From NCBI GenBank assembly GCA_977017575.1, contig CDRNVI010000132.1, positions 1 through 25,807 of the forward strand: DNA of 25,807 bases, read 5' to 3'. Position 1 is the first letter of the stretch. Each line of letters opens with the position of its first letter. The DNA is from Paramoeba atlantica (taxonomy: Eukaryota > Discosea). The notes beneath the pieces are model-generated. The model was not told where the DNA came from and ran no database searches. It saw only the letters and a list, made by a program, of their open reading frames with translations. This document shows positions 1-11,716 of the stretch, in pieces. The position numbers and the translations under genes are program-made.

Positions 1-1041
1 GGTTTGTTTTTAATTATTCAGATTTTAACAGGTGTTATTTTAGCTATGTATTATACACCTAATGCTGATTTAGCTTTTGCTAGTGTTAGACATATAGTTA
101 ATGATGTACATTTTGGTGATATGCTAAGAATGTACCATGCTAGTGGATCATCAGTTTTTTTTTTTGTAATATATTTACATGTATTTAGAGGTTTATATTA
201 TGGTTCATATACTTATCCTAGACAATTTGTATGAGTATCTGGTGTTATAATATTATTAATTATGATTATAACAGCTTTTGTAGGTTATGTTTTACCTTGG
301 GGTCAAATGAGTTTTTGAGCAGCAACTGTTATTACTAATTTAGTGTCAGTTATACCTTTTGTAGGTAATGATATATTATTATGATTATGAGGTGGATTTT
401 CTGTTGATGAAGCTACATTACATCGTTTTTTTAGTTTACATTATTTATTACCTTTTGTTATAGCAGCTTTAGCTGGAGTTCATATTATATTATTACATGA
501 AGTTGGTTCTAATAATATATTAGGTATTAATCATAAGGTAGATCAAATACCATTTCATCCTTATTTTGTTTTTAAAGATTTATTTAGTTCATTATTATTA
601 TTATTTGGTTTTAATATGTATGCTATAAAACATACTCCAAGTATAATAGACGCAGATAATTATTTAGAAGCAAATCCTTTAGTAACACCCGTACATATCG
701 TACCAGAATGATATTTTAAAGCTTTTTATGCAATTTTAAGATCTGTACCAGATAAAGCAGGTGGTTTTATCTTATTAGTTTTATCTATTATTGTTTTAAT
801 AATATTTCCATTTTATGTGAAAGCACCTATAGTTAGTGGTTATTTTAGACCTATTTATAATTTAGGTTTTTGATTATTTATTATGGATTTTATTACATTA
901 ACCTGAATAGGAGGTAAACCTATAGAAGAACCTTATTATTTTATAGGTCAAATGGCTACAAGTTTTTATTTTATATATTTTATTATATTGTTACCTGTTA
1001 TTGTTAAATTAGAAAAATCATTATATAAAAATATTACTTAA
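1..1041 (+). CDS. cob: Apocytochrome b (complex III), 5' end missing
   Basis: This is the haem-binding membrane core of the bc1 complex in the mitochondrial inner membrane. The reading frame is open from base 1 and ends at TAA 1039-1041, giving 346 residues; roughly the first 35-40 residues lie outside the window. Two His pairs each 14 residues apart are visible (RMYHASG...YLHVF and LHYLLPF...AGVH), which are the ligands of the two b haems. The Qo-site motifs PWGQMS and PEWY are also present. Tryptophan is mostly TGA, with TGG used once at PWGQ. No introns are seen. It is followed 4 bases later by an unrecognised ORF. Confidence 0.97.
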
Positions 1042-1045
1042 ACAT

Positions 1046-1549
1046 ATGAATAAAATTTTTAATTTTATAATTTTTTATATTTCTATATTATTTTTAGTTA
1101 ATATGTTTTCAAATCATTTATTTTTTTTTAATTCTGTTGGTAATTTATTAATTATAATTATATTATTAATTATATCTTTATTTACTTTTTATATTTCTTC
1201 GTTAAAAAGTAATTTCTTAATTATAAAAAAAAATGAAATATATAAACAATATTATTTAAAATTATTAAAACTATATTATATTTTTTATTTATATAAAAAT
1301 ATAATATTTCAAAATATTTTAATATCTACATTTCAAAATTATTATTTTAAATTTATAATTTTATTTTATAATATTAATTTAAATATATTATTAAATTCTA
1401 TATCAAATTTATATAGTTATTTATATAATAATTTTTTAAATACTTTTTATATTAATAATTATTTTATATTTAGTATTAAATTTAAATTATTAAATCAAAT
1501 AAACTATAAAAATTTTATTTTTAAAAAATATTTTACTATAAAAAAATAA
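1046..1549 (+). CDS. Unidentified mitochondrial membrane ORF (orf167)
   Basis: This 167-residue ORF lies in the gene run between cob (4-base gap) and nad3 (3-base gap), so it is very probably a real gene. It has two hydrophobic stretches near the N-terminus (about residues 5-27 and 30-52), then a basic Lys/Tyr/Asn-rich region with short hydrophobic patches and a basic C-terminus. It contains no TGA codon. I recognise no family. The N-terminal hairpin followed by a polar body would fit a highly divergent ATP synthase b subunit (atp4/ymf39), and other fast-evolving small membrane subunits such as sdh3/sdh4 are also possible. These are guesses from shape only. Extreme AT bias makes composition a poor guide. 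Confidence 0.7.
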   Translation: MNKIFNFIIFYISILFLVNMFSNHLFFFNSVGNLLIIIILLIISLFTFYISSLKSNFLIIKKNEIYKQYYLKLLKLYYIFYLYKNIIFQNILISTFQNYYFKFIILFYNINLNILLNSISNLYSYLYNNFLNTFYINNYFIFSIKFKLLNQINYKNFIFKKYFTIKK

Positions 1550-1552
1550 TAT

Positions 1553-1909
1553 ATGAATTTTGAATATAGTATAATTATTATCTCTATATCATTAAGTATG
1601 ATTATTTCTTTAGTATTATTTTCTATTATTTTACTTCTTATTTATTCAAAATTTGAGATAGAAAAAGTTTCAGCATATGAATGTGGTTTTCACCCTTTTG
1701 AAGATACTAGACATAATTTTAATGTAAGATTTTATTTAGTATCTATTTTATTTTTAATTTTTGATTTAGAAATAATATTTTTATTTCCATGATTGACTTT
1801 AGTTAATTTTTTAGGAACAAGTGGTTTTTTAGTAGTATTGATTTTTATTACTATATTAACTATAGGTTTCATATATGAATGATTAAAAGGTGCTTTAACC
1901 TGAGAGTAA
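1553..1909 (+). CDS. nad3: NADH dehydrogenase subunit 3 (complex I)
   Basis: This 118-residue inner-membrane subunit of complex I corresponds to bacterial NuoA. The diagnostic loop motif YECGFHP lies near residue 42 and is followed by the conserved helix with [21 protein letters not shown]. The Cys of that loop is the residue known from the active/deactive transition. The frame reads through in-frame TGA codons as Trp (1790, 1880 and 1901) and ends at TAA 1907-1909. The usual family length is about 115-120, so the gene looks complete. It starts 3 bases after the unidentified ORF and is followed by atp6. Confidence 0.97.
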
Positions 1910-1927
1910 AAAATTATTTTATATATT

Positions 1928-2680
1928 ATGAATAAATTTTTTCAACCATTAGATCAATTTGATATATTTTCTTTATATATAAATTTTTATTTTAGTGATT
2001 TTTATATAACAAACTTATTTATATATTTATTTATTATTTTTTTTATAATAAATATTATAACAAGTAATGTATTATTATCTAAATTAAATTTAGTTTATAA
2101 ATCGTTATGACAATACATATATGAGAATTTTATATATTTATTTCCGTTAAATGTTTTAGTTACACAAGTAGGTAAAAGAGGTGAACCATATTTTGTTTAT
2201 ATAGCTAGCTTATTTTATTTTATATTAATAGCAAATTTTATTGGTTTAGTACCAAGTTCTTTTACTATTACAAGTCATATAATTTTAACATTTTTATTAG
2301 GATCAATTACTGTTATAGGATTAACTATAATAGGTTTTTTAAAACAAAAATTACATTTTATACAGTTATTTATACCAAAAGGTGTTCCTAATATTTTATT
2401 ACCTATGTTAATAGGTATCGAAGTTATTTCTTATATTGCAAGAGGTTTTAGTTTATCTATACGGTTATTTGCAAATTTAATGTCGGGACATTCATTAATA
2501 CATATTTTATTATTTTTTATTGTAAAAATATTAAAATTTAATTATATTATAGGTATTTTAGGAATATTATTAATAACTGTAATTTTTTTATTAGAGTTTG
2601 GTATTTCATTTTTACAAGCTTATGTATTTATTGTTTTAGTTTCTATTTATTTAAAAGATTCTTACGAAGCTGGACATTAA
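1928..2680 (+). CDS. atp6: ATP synthase F0 subunit a
   Basis: This 250-residue proton-channel subunit of F1F0 ATP synthase works against the c-ring encoded by atp9 later in the window. The N-terminal PLDQF segment is typical. The essential arginine lies in the stretch SLSIRLFANLMSGH, and the C-terminal helix includes LEFGISFLQAYVF. One in-frame TGA at 2108 codes Trp, and the frame is otherwise unbroken to TAA 2678-2680. The length is normal for the family. It sits 18 bases after nad3 and 18 bases before nad4L. Confidence 0.97.
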
Positions 2681-2698
2681 AAAACATTTATTTTAACA

Positions 2699-3019
2699 AT
2701 GTTTAATATCTTAATTCCTTTTGAAACATTTATACCTATTTTAAGTTTTAGTTTATTTATTATAGGTATAGCGGGTATTTTTATTACACGTAGAAATATA
2801 ATAATAATAATAATGTCTATAGAGTTAATTTTAGCATCTGTAAATTTATTATTTATTTTTTTATCAATATATTTAGATGATATATATGGTCAGATATTTG
2901 CTTTATATATATTAACTATAGCAGCTTCTGAATCAGCTATTGGTTTAGGATTAATAGTTATTTATTATAGATTAAGAGGTATTATATCTATAGATTATAT
3001 TAGTACTATAAAAGGTTAA
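2699..3019 (+). CDS. nad4L: NADH dehydrogenase subunit 4L (complex I)
   Basis: This 106-residue subunit is the equivalent of NuoK and has three membrane helices. The conserved glutamates used in proton transfer are visible in MSIELILASVN and in AASESAIGLGLIV. The start ATG follows atp6 by 18 bases and the stop is TAA. The adjacency nad4L-nad5 preserves the bacterial nuoK-nuoL order. Confidence 0.97.
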   Translation: MFNILIPFETFIPILSFSLFIIGIAGIFITRRNIIIIIMSIELILASVNLLFIFLSIYLDDIYGQIFALYILTIAASESAIGLGLIVIYYRLRGIISIDYISTIKG

Positions 3020-3038
3020 ATTTTTTTATATACTTTTT

Positions 3039-5057
3039 ATGTATTTATTAGTATTATATTTACCATTAATAAGTTTTTTAATTATAAGTTTTTTTGGGCG
3101 TTTATTAGGAAATAAAGGTAGTTTTATAATTGCGAATTTTAATATGTTATTAACAGTGTTGTTATCATATTATATTTTTTATGAAACTGTATTAAAAGGT
3201 TCTGTATGTTTTTTAAAATTATTTTCATGATTTAATATAGGTTTATTTAATGTAACATGAGGATTTATTTTCGATCCTGTAACAGGTGTTATGTTAATTG
3301 TAGTAAATACAATATCTTTATTAGTTCATTTTTATTCAATAGGTTATATGTATAATGATCCTTTTTCTTCTCGATTTGTATCTTATTTATCATTATTTAC
3401 ATGATTTATGTTAATGTTAGTTACAGCTGATAATATATTACAATTATTTTTAGGTTGAGAAGGTGTTGGTTTAGTATCTTATTTATTAATTAATTTTTGA
3501 TTTACAATAGCAGATGCAAACAAAGCTGCAATTAAAGCTATTATTATGAATAGAATAGGTGACATTGGAGTTGGTTTAGGTATATGTTTAATATATTTAG
3601 AATATAAAACATTAAATTTTAGTATAATATTCGCAATAAGTGATATGTGTCAATTTGATTATATTTATTTTATAAATAATTATTTTAATACAATAACTTT
3701 GATAACTATTTTTATATTAATTGGAGCTATGGGAAAATCTGCACAATTAGGTTTACATACTTGATTACCGGATGCTATGGCTGGTCCAACACCAGTTTCT
3801 GCTCTTATACATGCAGCAACAATGGTTACAGCTGGAGTATTTATTTTAATAAGATTATCACCAATGGTTGAATATTCAGCTATTGGTTTATGAATTATAA
3901 CTTTAGTTGGTGTTTTAACTAGTTTTTTTGCAGCAACTATAGGTTTATTTCAAAATGATATAAAAAAGGTTATAGCATATTCAACTTGTAGTCAATTAGG
4001 TTATATGGTGTTTATATGTGGGTTATCAAATTATTCACTAAGTTTATTTCATTTAACTAATCATGCTTTTTTTAAAGCATTATTATTTTTAAGTGCGGGG
4101 GCTATTATACATGCTTTATCTGATGAACAAGATATAAGAAAATATGGAGGGTTAATTAAATTATTACCTTATAGTTATATTATGATGTTAATAGGTTCTT
4201 TAGCATTAATGGGTATACCTTTTTTAACAGGGTTTTATTCTAAAGATGTTATAATTGAAATTACTTATATATCATATATAATAGATAGTTCTTTTATTTA
4301 TTGATTAAGTGTTATAGCAGCTTTGTTTACATCATTATATAGTATTAGGTTATTAGTATATGTTTTTATAACATCACCTAATGGTTATAGAAAAATGTTT
4401 GAATTAATACATGAATCTAATATTTTTATGTCTTTACCTTTATTTATATTAGCTTTAAATAGTATATTTTTTGGTTATATTAATAAAGATTTATTTATAG
4501 GATTAGGTAATGATACTTGATTAAATTGATTAAATATAATTTCAACTAGAAATATTTTAATTTTAGAATCAGAATTTTTACCTTGATATATAAAAAATAT
4601 TCCTTTTTTTTTTAGTATGTCTGGTATAATAATTATTTTTTTAATAAATTATTATTATACTTATTTATATAAAGTTTTAAGAAGTAATAATTATTTATAT
4701 TTTAAAAGATATAATAATATTGCAAGTTTTTTTTCTTATAAATGGTATGTGGATACTATTTATAATAAAATAATTTTAGGAGGTTTTATTAAATTATCCT
4801 ATATAGTATTTAAAAATATTGATAGAGGTATTATAGAATTAATAGGGCCTTTAGGTTTAGTTAGATTATGAAATTCTTTAAGTATTAATTATAAATATTT
4901 TTTCCCAACAGGTTATATTTTTAATTATTTGTTCTTATTTATTATTTCATCTGTTAGTTTAATTATATTCTATATATTACCTATAAATAATTTAAATAGT
5001 GAATTATTATTTATATTAATTGCTATAATTTTAATAAATAAATATAAAAATAAGTAA
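3039..5057 (+). CDS. nad5: NADH dehydrogenase subunit 5 (complex I)
   Basis: This 672-residue antiporter-like subunit (NuoL homologue) is the distal proton pump of complex I. The frame from ATG 3039 to TAA 5055-5057 is continuous when TGA is Trp. Motifs seen include the Glu-bearing [14 protein letters not shown], the [11 protein letters not shown] segment and the [18 protein letters not shown] segment. The C-terminal part from about residue 500 is AT-rich and weakly conserved, as expected for the lateral-helix region. One TGG codon occurs (KWYVD); the other Trp codons I checked are TGA. It lies 19 bases after nad4L and 17 bases before nad6. Confidence 0.97.
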
Positions 5058-5074
5058 AATTTTTTTTAAAACAT

Positions 5075-5662
5075 ATGGATCAAAATTTATTTTATATATT
5101 TTTTTTTATAATAAGTATTGTATCGGCTATTTTAGTAATAATTTCTAAAAATCCTTTACATTCTATTATTTATTTAATATTAGTTTTTTGTAATATAGTT
5201 TTTATATTATTATTGTTGGAGTTGGAATTTATGTCTATGGTGTTTTTAATAGTTTATATAGGTGCAATAGCAGTATTATTTTTATTTATTATTTATATGT
5301 TAAATATAAAAGTTATAGAATTGAATGAATTAAATATAAAATATTTGATAGGTATTATATTATTAACTTTATTAATAATATTTTTAATTTATTTATATTA
5401 TATACCGATTAATGTAATTTTTAATATAGATTCCTCAAACAATAATAATTATATAAATTATTATAATATTTTATATAATATATCAAATTTAAATTTGATA
5501 TCTTTAATATTATACGATAAGCATTATATATTATTTATAATACTTAGTCTTATATTATTATTAGCTATGATTGGTGTTATTATATTAACATGTAAAAGAA
5601 CATATTATCTAAAAGAACAGGTAATTTTTGAACAAAATAAAAGGTTTATAAAGAATCCATAA
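5075..5662 (+). CDS. nad6: NADH dehydrogenase subunit 6 (complex I)
   Basis: This 195-residue membrane subunit is the NuoJ homologue. The conserved third helix is visible at about residues 50-70 ([18 protein letters not shown]), including the pi-bulge region [11 protein letters not shown]. The first part, with [14 protein letters not shown], is also typical. The frame has no internal stop of any kind, and it ends one base before the nad11 ATG (TAA-A-ATG), the tightest protein-gene spacing in the fragment. Confidence 0.95.
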   Translation: MDQNLFYIFFFIISIVSAILVIISKNPLHSIIYLILVFCNIVFILLLLELEFMSMVFLIVYIGAIAVLFLFIIYMLNIKVIELNELNIKYLIGIILLTLLIIFLIYLYYIPINVIFNIDSSNNNNYINYYNILYNISNLNLISLILYDKHYILFIILSLILLLAMIGVIILTCKRTYYLKEQVIFEQNKRFIKNP

Positions 5663-5663
5663 A

Positions 5664-7693
5664 ATGAATAATTATAAAATAAATAATATTGCAGTTAAAG
5701 ATAATAATATGAAAACTATATTACAATTATGTAATATGATTAATATAGATATACCAAAATTTTGTTATCATGAACAATTATCTATAGCAGGTAATTGTAG
5801 AATGTGTTTAGTTGAAGTAAAAGGAGCTATAAAACCTATAGCTTCTTGTGCATCCCCTTTAAATAATAATATGCATATATTAACTAATACTAAATTAGTT
5901 AAAAAGGCTAGAGAAGGTGTTTTAGAATTTTTATTATTAAATCATCCATTAGATTGTCCTATTTGTGATCAAGGAGGTGAATGTGATTTACAAGATCAAT
6001 CATTAATTTTTGGTAATGATAGAGGTAGATTTTATGAAAATAAAAGATCTGTTAATGATAAAGATTGTGGACCTTTAATAAAAACTATTATGACAAGATG
6101 TATTCATTGTACTAGATGTATACGTTTTATAGATGAGTTTATTGGTTATAAATATTTTGGTTTGATAGGTCGAGGACAAAATATAGAAATAAGTAATTTT
6201 TTATCAAAAAATATTAATTCGGAATTATCTGGTAATTTAATTGATTTATGCCCTGTAGGTGCTTTAACTTCTAAACCTTATTCATTCATTTCTAGACCTT
6301 GAGAACTTATTTCTTGAAATACTATAGATATTAATGATTTATTACATATAAATATTAGAATAGATATTAGAGATAGTGAAATATTAAGAGTTTTACCTTT
6401 ATTTAATGATTATATACATGAGATCTGAATCTCAGATCTAACTCGTTTTTCTTATGATAATCAAAAGAATAATCGAATAATTAATCCTTTAAAAAAGGAA
6501 GGTGCAAATAAATTTATTATATATAGTTGAGAAAAAGTATTAAATTTAATATTAAAAAAATGTTTAAATAGTAATTTACATTTTTTAATAGGTGATAATA
6601 TAGATAGTGAAACTGCTTTAGTAATAAAAAAGGAAAAAATTATTTTAATAATCATGAATTTACTATTAATTATAAAAAATTAACTAGGAATTCAAATAAT
6701 CGTAAAAATTATATTTTAGATTATAATATATATAAAGAATTAAATGAATTTAAAAATATTATATTAATTAATATAAATATTAGATTAGAATATCCTTTAT
6801 TAAATATAAAGTTAAAACGATTTAAAGATTTAAAATTATTAAATATTTATAATATAGGGACCTCTTATAATCAAAATTATAAAAATATAAATTATTCATC
6901 TAATTTATTAGAAGTAAAAAAATTTATAGAGGGAAAATCTTTATTAAATAATATTGTATTAAAAGCATCTAAAAATTTAATTTTATTAAATGATAATACT
7001 TTATTTAATTTTTTAATTACAACATTGAAAAATTTAAATTTAGAATCAAGTATTAATATAGGGTTTTTAAATAATTTAAATATAAATATTATAGCTAATG
7101 AATTAAATTTATTTAATTCATTAGTAAAATTTAATGATTATAGTTTTAAAAAAATGATTTATAAAGAAAATAATATTTTATATAATTTAAATAATTATAA
7201 TTATAATTATTTAAATTATAATTGTGATTATAATATTTTTCAAGGTTGTTATTTACCTATATTAAAAGAAATTAATAATTATGATTTATTATTACCATCA
7301 ATAACTCATTATGAAAAAAAAAGTTTATTTATAAATATATTTGGTTATTGTCAATCGACAAAATTTATTTTATTTCCGCCGAAGAATGCAAGAAATGATT
7401 GAAAAATATTATATATATTATTTAAAACAATTATTAGTGATGAAAAGATTATGAAATTATCTTTTAGTAATATTAGATTATTATTAAGTTCTTATAATAT
7501 AAATATAAATACTATATTAAATATATATAATAATAATGAAATATCAAATTATAAAAATATTATGGTTTTGAAAAATAAAAATTTATATAAAAATATGACT
7601 AATATATATTCTAATAATAAATTTTTACAATCATCAAAAATTTTAAACAGTTGTTTAATTAATTCTAAAAAAATATATAATAATTTTCATTAA
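5664..7693 (+). CDS. nad11: NADH dehydrogenase 75-kDa subunit (complex I), one frame change
   Basis: This is the iron-sulfur subunit of the complex I peripheral arm (NuoG homologue), about 676 residues. N-terminal ligands: a 2Fe-2S site at C34, C45, C48 and C62; a His-ligated 4Fe-4S site at H94, C98, C101 and C107; a second 4Fe-4S site at C146, C149, C152 and C196. The motif SRPWEL follows at the 6300 TGA codon. The frame used from 5664 runs to about 6640, where the sequence must shift by one base to continue; the likely site is the A6 run at 6626-6631, one A short. The second half has poor motif conservation and ends at TAA 7691-7693. Retention of the long C-terminal half in mtDNA is notable, because some lineages keep only the Fe-S half. 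The nad11-nad1 adjacency matches bacterial nuoG-nuoH. Confidence 0.93.
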
Positions 7694-7706
7694 AAGATTT
7701 TAAAAT

Positions 7707-8699
7707 ATGAATTTTTTGTTAACTTTAATTATAACAATATTAAAATATTTAATTTTAATAGTACCTGTATTAGTAACTGTAGCTATTTTTACAGTTTTTG
7801 AAAGAAAAGTTATGGGTTATATACAACGAAGACAAGGTCCTATAAAAGTAGGTTTTTTAGGTATTTTGCAACCTTTTGCCGATGGTTTAAAATTAATGAT
7901 AAAAGAACCTGTTATACCGGTAAATTCAAATTATTTAATGTATATAGCAGCTCCAATATTAACATTATTATTAAGTTTAATAAATTGAATATTAATACCT
8001 TTTGATGAAAATGTAGTAATATCTAATATTAATATAGGAGTTTTGTTTATTTTGGGTATTTCTTCTTTAAGTGTATATGGTGTTATTATAGCTGGTTGAG
8101 CTAGTAATTCAAAATATGCATTTTTAGGTGCTCTTAGATCTGCTGCACAAATGATATCTTATGAAGTATCTATAGGTATAATATTAATAACTCTTCTAAT
8201 AGGTGTAGGTTCTTTAAATTTAAGTAATATAGTATTAGCTCAAGAGGATATTTGATTTATTATACCATTTTTTCCTTTATTTTTATTATTTTTTATATCT
8301 TCTGTTGCAGAAACTAATAGACACCCTTTTGATTTACCTGAGGCAGAAGCAGAATTAGTTTCTGGTTATAATGTAGAATATTCATCAGTAGGATTTGCTT
8401 TTTTTTTTATCGGTGAATATGCTAATATTATATTAATGAGTGCATTAAATGTAATTTTATTTTTAGGAGGTTGATTACCACCTTTTAATTTTAATTTTTT
8501 TTTACCGCCTATAGTATGATTTACAATAAAAATTGTTTTAATGATATTTTTATTTATAGTAATAAGAGCCATGTTACCTAGATATAGATATGATCAATTA
8601 ATGATATTAGGTTGAAAAGTATTTTTACCGTTATCATTAGGTTTATTAGTTTTCTATGCAGGTATAATGATTGGTTTTGATTTTTTACTAATTTTTTAG
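7707..8699 (+). CDS. nad1: NADH dehydrogenase subunit 1 (complex I)
   Basis: This 330-residue subunit (NuoH) forms the quinone-binding junction of complex I. Visible signatures are [15 protein letters not shown] near residue 31, [15 protein letters not shown], and the acidic loop [19 protein letters not shown]. The frame is continuous with several TGA=Trp codons, and it ends with TAG 8697-8699. That TAG is the only non-TAA stop among the mitochondrial protein genes seen here. It starts 13 bases after nad11. Confidence 0.97.
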
Positions 8700-8724
8700 A
8701 ATAATAAAATATAAAAAATTTTGA

Positions 8725-10199
8725 ATGTTATTAAAAATTTTACTTTTTTTACCATTATTTTTTGCGTTTATTTTAAGTTTAATACCTAAGAAAAAAATTA
8801 TATTATTAAAACAATTATCTTTATTATTTAGTATAATAATTTTTTTTTATTGTATTAAATTATTAGGTAATTTTAATATATATTATTCGTATATTCAATT
8901 TCAATCAAGTATTAGTTATTATCCTGGTATGGATTTTAGTATAGGTATAGATGGTATTTCTATTTTTTTTATATTATTAATGAGTTTACTTTTACCTATT
9001 TCGTTATTAGTAAATTGAGAAAGTGTGAAATATCGTAATAAAGATTTTACTATTACTTTATTTATATTAGAATTTTTAGTTTTTTGTATTTTTTGTTGTT
9101 TAGATATATTTTTTTTTTTATATATTTTTTGAAGGTGTTTTAATACCTATGTTTTTTATTATAGGTATATGAGGTTCAAGACAACGAAAAATTCATGCTG
9201 TTTATCAATTTTTTTTATATACTTTTTTTGGATCAATATTTATGTTAGTATCTTTTTTAATAATTTACTTACATGTAGGTTCTACAAATTGAAATATAAT
9301 TAAATATATTGAATTTTCTGATCAACGACAATTAATATTATGATTAGGTTTTTTTATAGCATTTGCTATAAAAGTACCAATGATACCTTTTCATATATGA
9401 TTACCAGAAGCTCATGTCGAAGCACCTACAACAGGTTCTATCTTATTAGCTGGTATTTTATTAAAATTAGGTACTTATGGTTTTTTAAGATTTTTATTAC
9501 CTTTATTTCCTTATGGAATGAAATTTTTTTCACCTTTAGTTATAGTTATTTGTATAATTAGTGTTATATACGGTTCGTTAGTAACAATTAGACAAATAGA
9601 TTTGAAAAAAATAATAGCATATTCATCTGTTGTACATATGAATTTTGCAATAATAGGTTTATTTGCTAATAATTTAGAAGGTTTACAAGGTAGTTTATTC
9701 TTAATGATTAGTCATGGTATAATATCAAGTTCTTTATTTTTTTGCATAGGTGTTTTATATGATCGTTATCATAGTCGTATATTATATTATTATGGAGGTT
9801 TAGTACAAGTTATGCCTATATTTGCTGTAATATTTATGATTTTTTCTTTAAGTAATATGGGCTTCCCTGGAACAAGTGGGTTTTATTGGTGAAATTTTAA
9901 TATTAATAGGAGTTTTTTTATGAAATATAAAAATTTCATTATTATTATTTACTAGTGTTGTTTTTGCAGCTGTTTATTCAATATGGTTATATAATAGATT
10001 AATTTTCGGTGAAATAAAAAATTATAATATAATGATTTATAATAATTTTTATTATAAAAAATGATTTATAAAATTTTCAGATATTACTAAAAGAGAATTC
10101 TTTTTAATATTACCATTTATTTTTTTAAATTTTTTATTAGGTTTTTATCCTGATTTAATTTTTAATGTAACTTATCTATCAATTTTATCACTTATTTAA
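8725..10199 (+). CDS. nad4: NADH dehydrogenase subunit 4 (complex I), two frame changes
   Basis: This is the NuoM-type antiporter subunit of complex I, about 491 residues. Family motifs run through all three frames used: YFEG-type EGVLIPMFFIIGIWGSRQRK, the KVPMIPFHIWLPEAHVEAPT segment, and SHGIISSSLFFCIGVLYDR. The frame changes once in the T11 run at 9109-9119 and again at the T4 run 9881-9884 (expected GFPGTSGFIGE); both fit one extra T. It ends at TAA 10197-10199. Two independent slips in one conserved core gene point to read error rather than decay. The nad4-nad2 adjacency matches nuoM-nuoN. Confidence 0.95.
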
Positions 10200-10210
10200 A
10201 TTTAATTATT

Positions 10211-11704
10211 ATGAATTTTACAATTATTTTTAAAAATCAGGAATATCATTCTATATATAATGATATTAAATATTTATTACCAGAAATATTTTTAATTTCT
10301 GGTGTTTTATTAATTTTAGTATTTATTATTTTTTATTCAAATATTAATGTATATAAATATATAAAATTAGTTTATTGTACTATTAATTTATTGGTATTTA
10401 TATTAATATTATTTATATTATTAAATATTAATAATATAGATAATAATTTTATTAATTCATCTTATTTATTATATAGTGACGGTATAATTTTTTTTTATAA
10501 AAATTTATTGTCAATAATTATGATTATATTATTAGTTACTTCTTATAATTATATGAGATTAAATAAATTATTAATATTTGAATTTTATATATTAATGTTA
10601 TTATCTTTTATTGGTATGATAACTTTATTATTATCATATGATTTTATTACAGCATATCTTTCTATCGAATTACAAAGTTTATGTTTTTATATTTTAGCGG
10701 CAATAAATAGAAATAAGAATAGTTCTATAGAAGCTGGTTTAAAATATTTTATATTAGGATCATTTTCATCAAGTTTATTAATAGTAGGTATAGCAATTAT
10801 ATATGGTGTAACTGGATTTACTAATTTTTATGATTTATCAAAATTATTTGAATTAGGTTTATATAATATAAATTGGGATTCTTATATATTTATAGGTTTA
10901 TTATTTATTAATATAGGATTATTTTTCAAATTAGCTATACCTCCGTTTCATATATGATTACCAGATATTTATGAAGGTTCTTTGAAAATAGTATTAGCTA
11001 TTTTTGCATTATTGCCTAAATTGGCTATATTAATATTTTTTTGAAAAATATATTCTATAATTTTAATAAAAGATTTAATCGACTGACAAATATTTTTTTT
11101 AATATTTATACTATTATCTTGATTTATAGGTATATTAGGGGCTTTACAATCTAAAAAATTTTCAAGATTAATAGCTTACAGTTCTATTAATCATATGGGT
11201 TTTATATTATTAATTTTAATATTAAATGATGTATTGACTTTAACTTTATATATAATAATTTATATTTTAGCTTTAATAAATATTTTAATAATATGATTAA
11301 ATATATTTAAATTTAATAATTATAAAGGGATTAATACTATATATCAATTTTTATATATTATAAAATCTAATAATTTATTATTTATAATTTTATTAATAGC
11401 TATATTTTCATTAGCAGGAATACCACCATTAGCTGGATTTTTCAGTAAATTTTTTATTTTCATTAGTGCATTAAAACAAAATTATTATTTATTAGTAGTA
11501 ATTGGACTTTTATTTAGTGTAGTTAGTTGTTTTTATTATTTAAGGTTAATAAAAATTATTATGTTTAATAATAGTTTTTATTGATTTTTTTTAACTCCTT
11601 TAAAAAGAAGTTATGCTTACATAATTGTTATATTATTTGTAGTAAATTCGATTTTTATATTATTATTGCCTTTTTTATTAGAATATTTAAATTATATAAT
11701 ATAA
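10211..11704 (+). CDS. nad2: NADH dehydrogenase subunit 2 (complex I)
   Basis: This 497-residue NuoN-type antiporter subunit reads in one frame from ATG 10211 to TAA 11702-11704, with TGA as Trp. Seen motifs are SIELQSLCFYILAA, EAGLKYFILGSFSSS, KLAIPPFHIWLPDIYEG, RLIAYSSINHMGF and AGIPPLAGFFSKFFIF. One TGG codon is used (NWD near 10875). It starts 11 bases after nad4 and precedes the ribosomal protein pair. Confidence 0.96.
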
Positions 11705-11716
11705 TAATAATAATTT

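Noticed and set aside
6421-6439. Perfect 8-bp inverted repeat (AGATCTGA/TCAGATCT) inside nad11
   Set aside because: It falls within the conserved IWISDLTRF-type coding segment of nad11, so the bases are explained by the protein sequence.
6620-6640. Splitting of nad11 into two genes, as in some stramenopiles
   Set aside because: There is no spacer and no convincing second start; both halves are joined by a single-base frame change at an A run.
6461-6655. Minus-strand ORF of 64 codons
   Set aside because: It lies antisense within nad11 with no motif and is a by-product of AT-rich sequence; all mitochondrial genes are on the + strand.
8366-8572. Minus-strand ORF of 68 codons
   Set aside because: It is antisense to the conserved acidic-loop region of nad1, with no independent support.
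9340-9561. Plus-strand ORF of 73 codons overlapping nad4
   Set aside because: It is an off-frame shadow of nad4; the family motifs are in the neighbouring frame.
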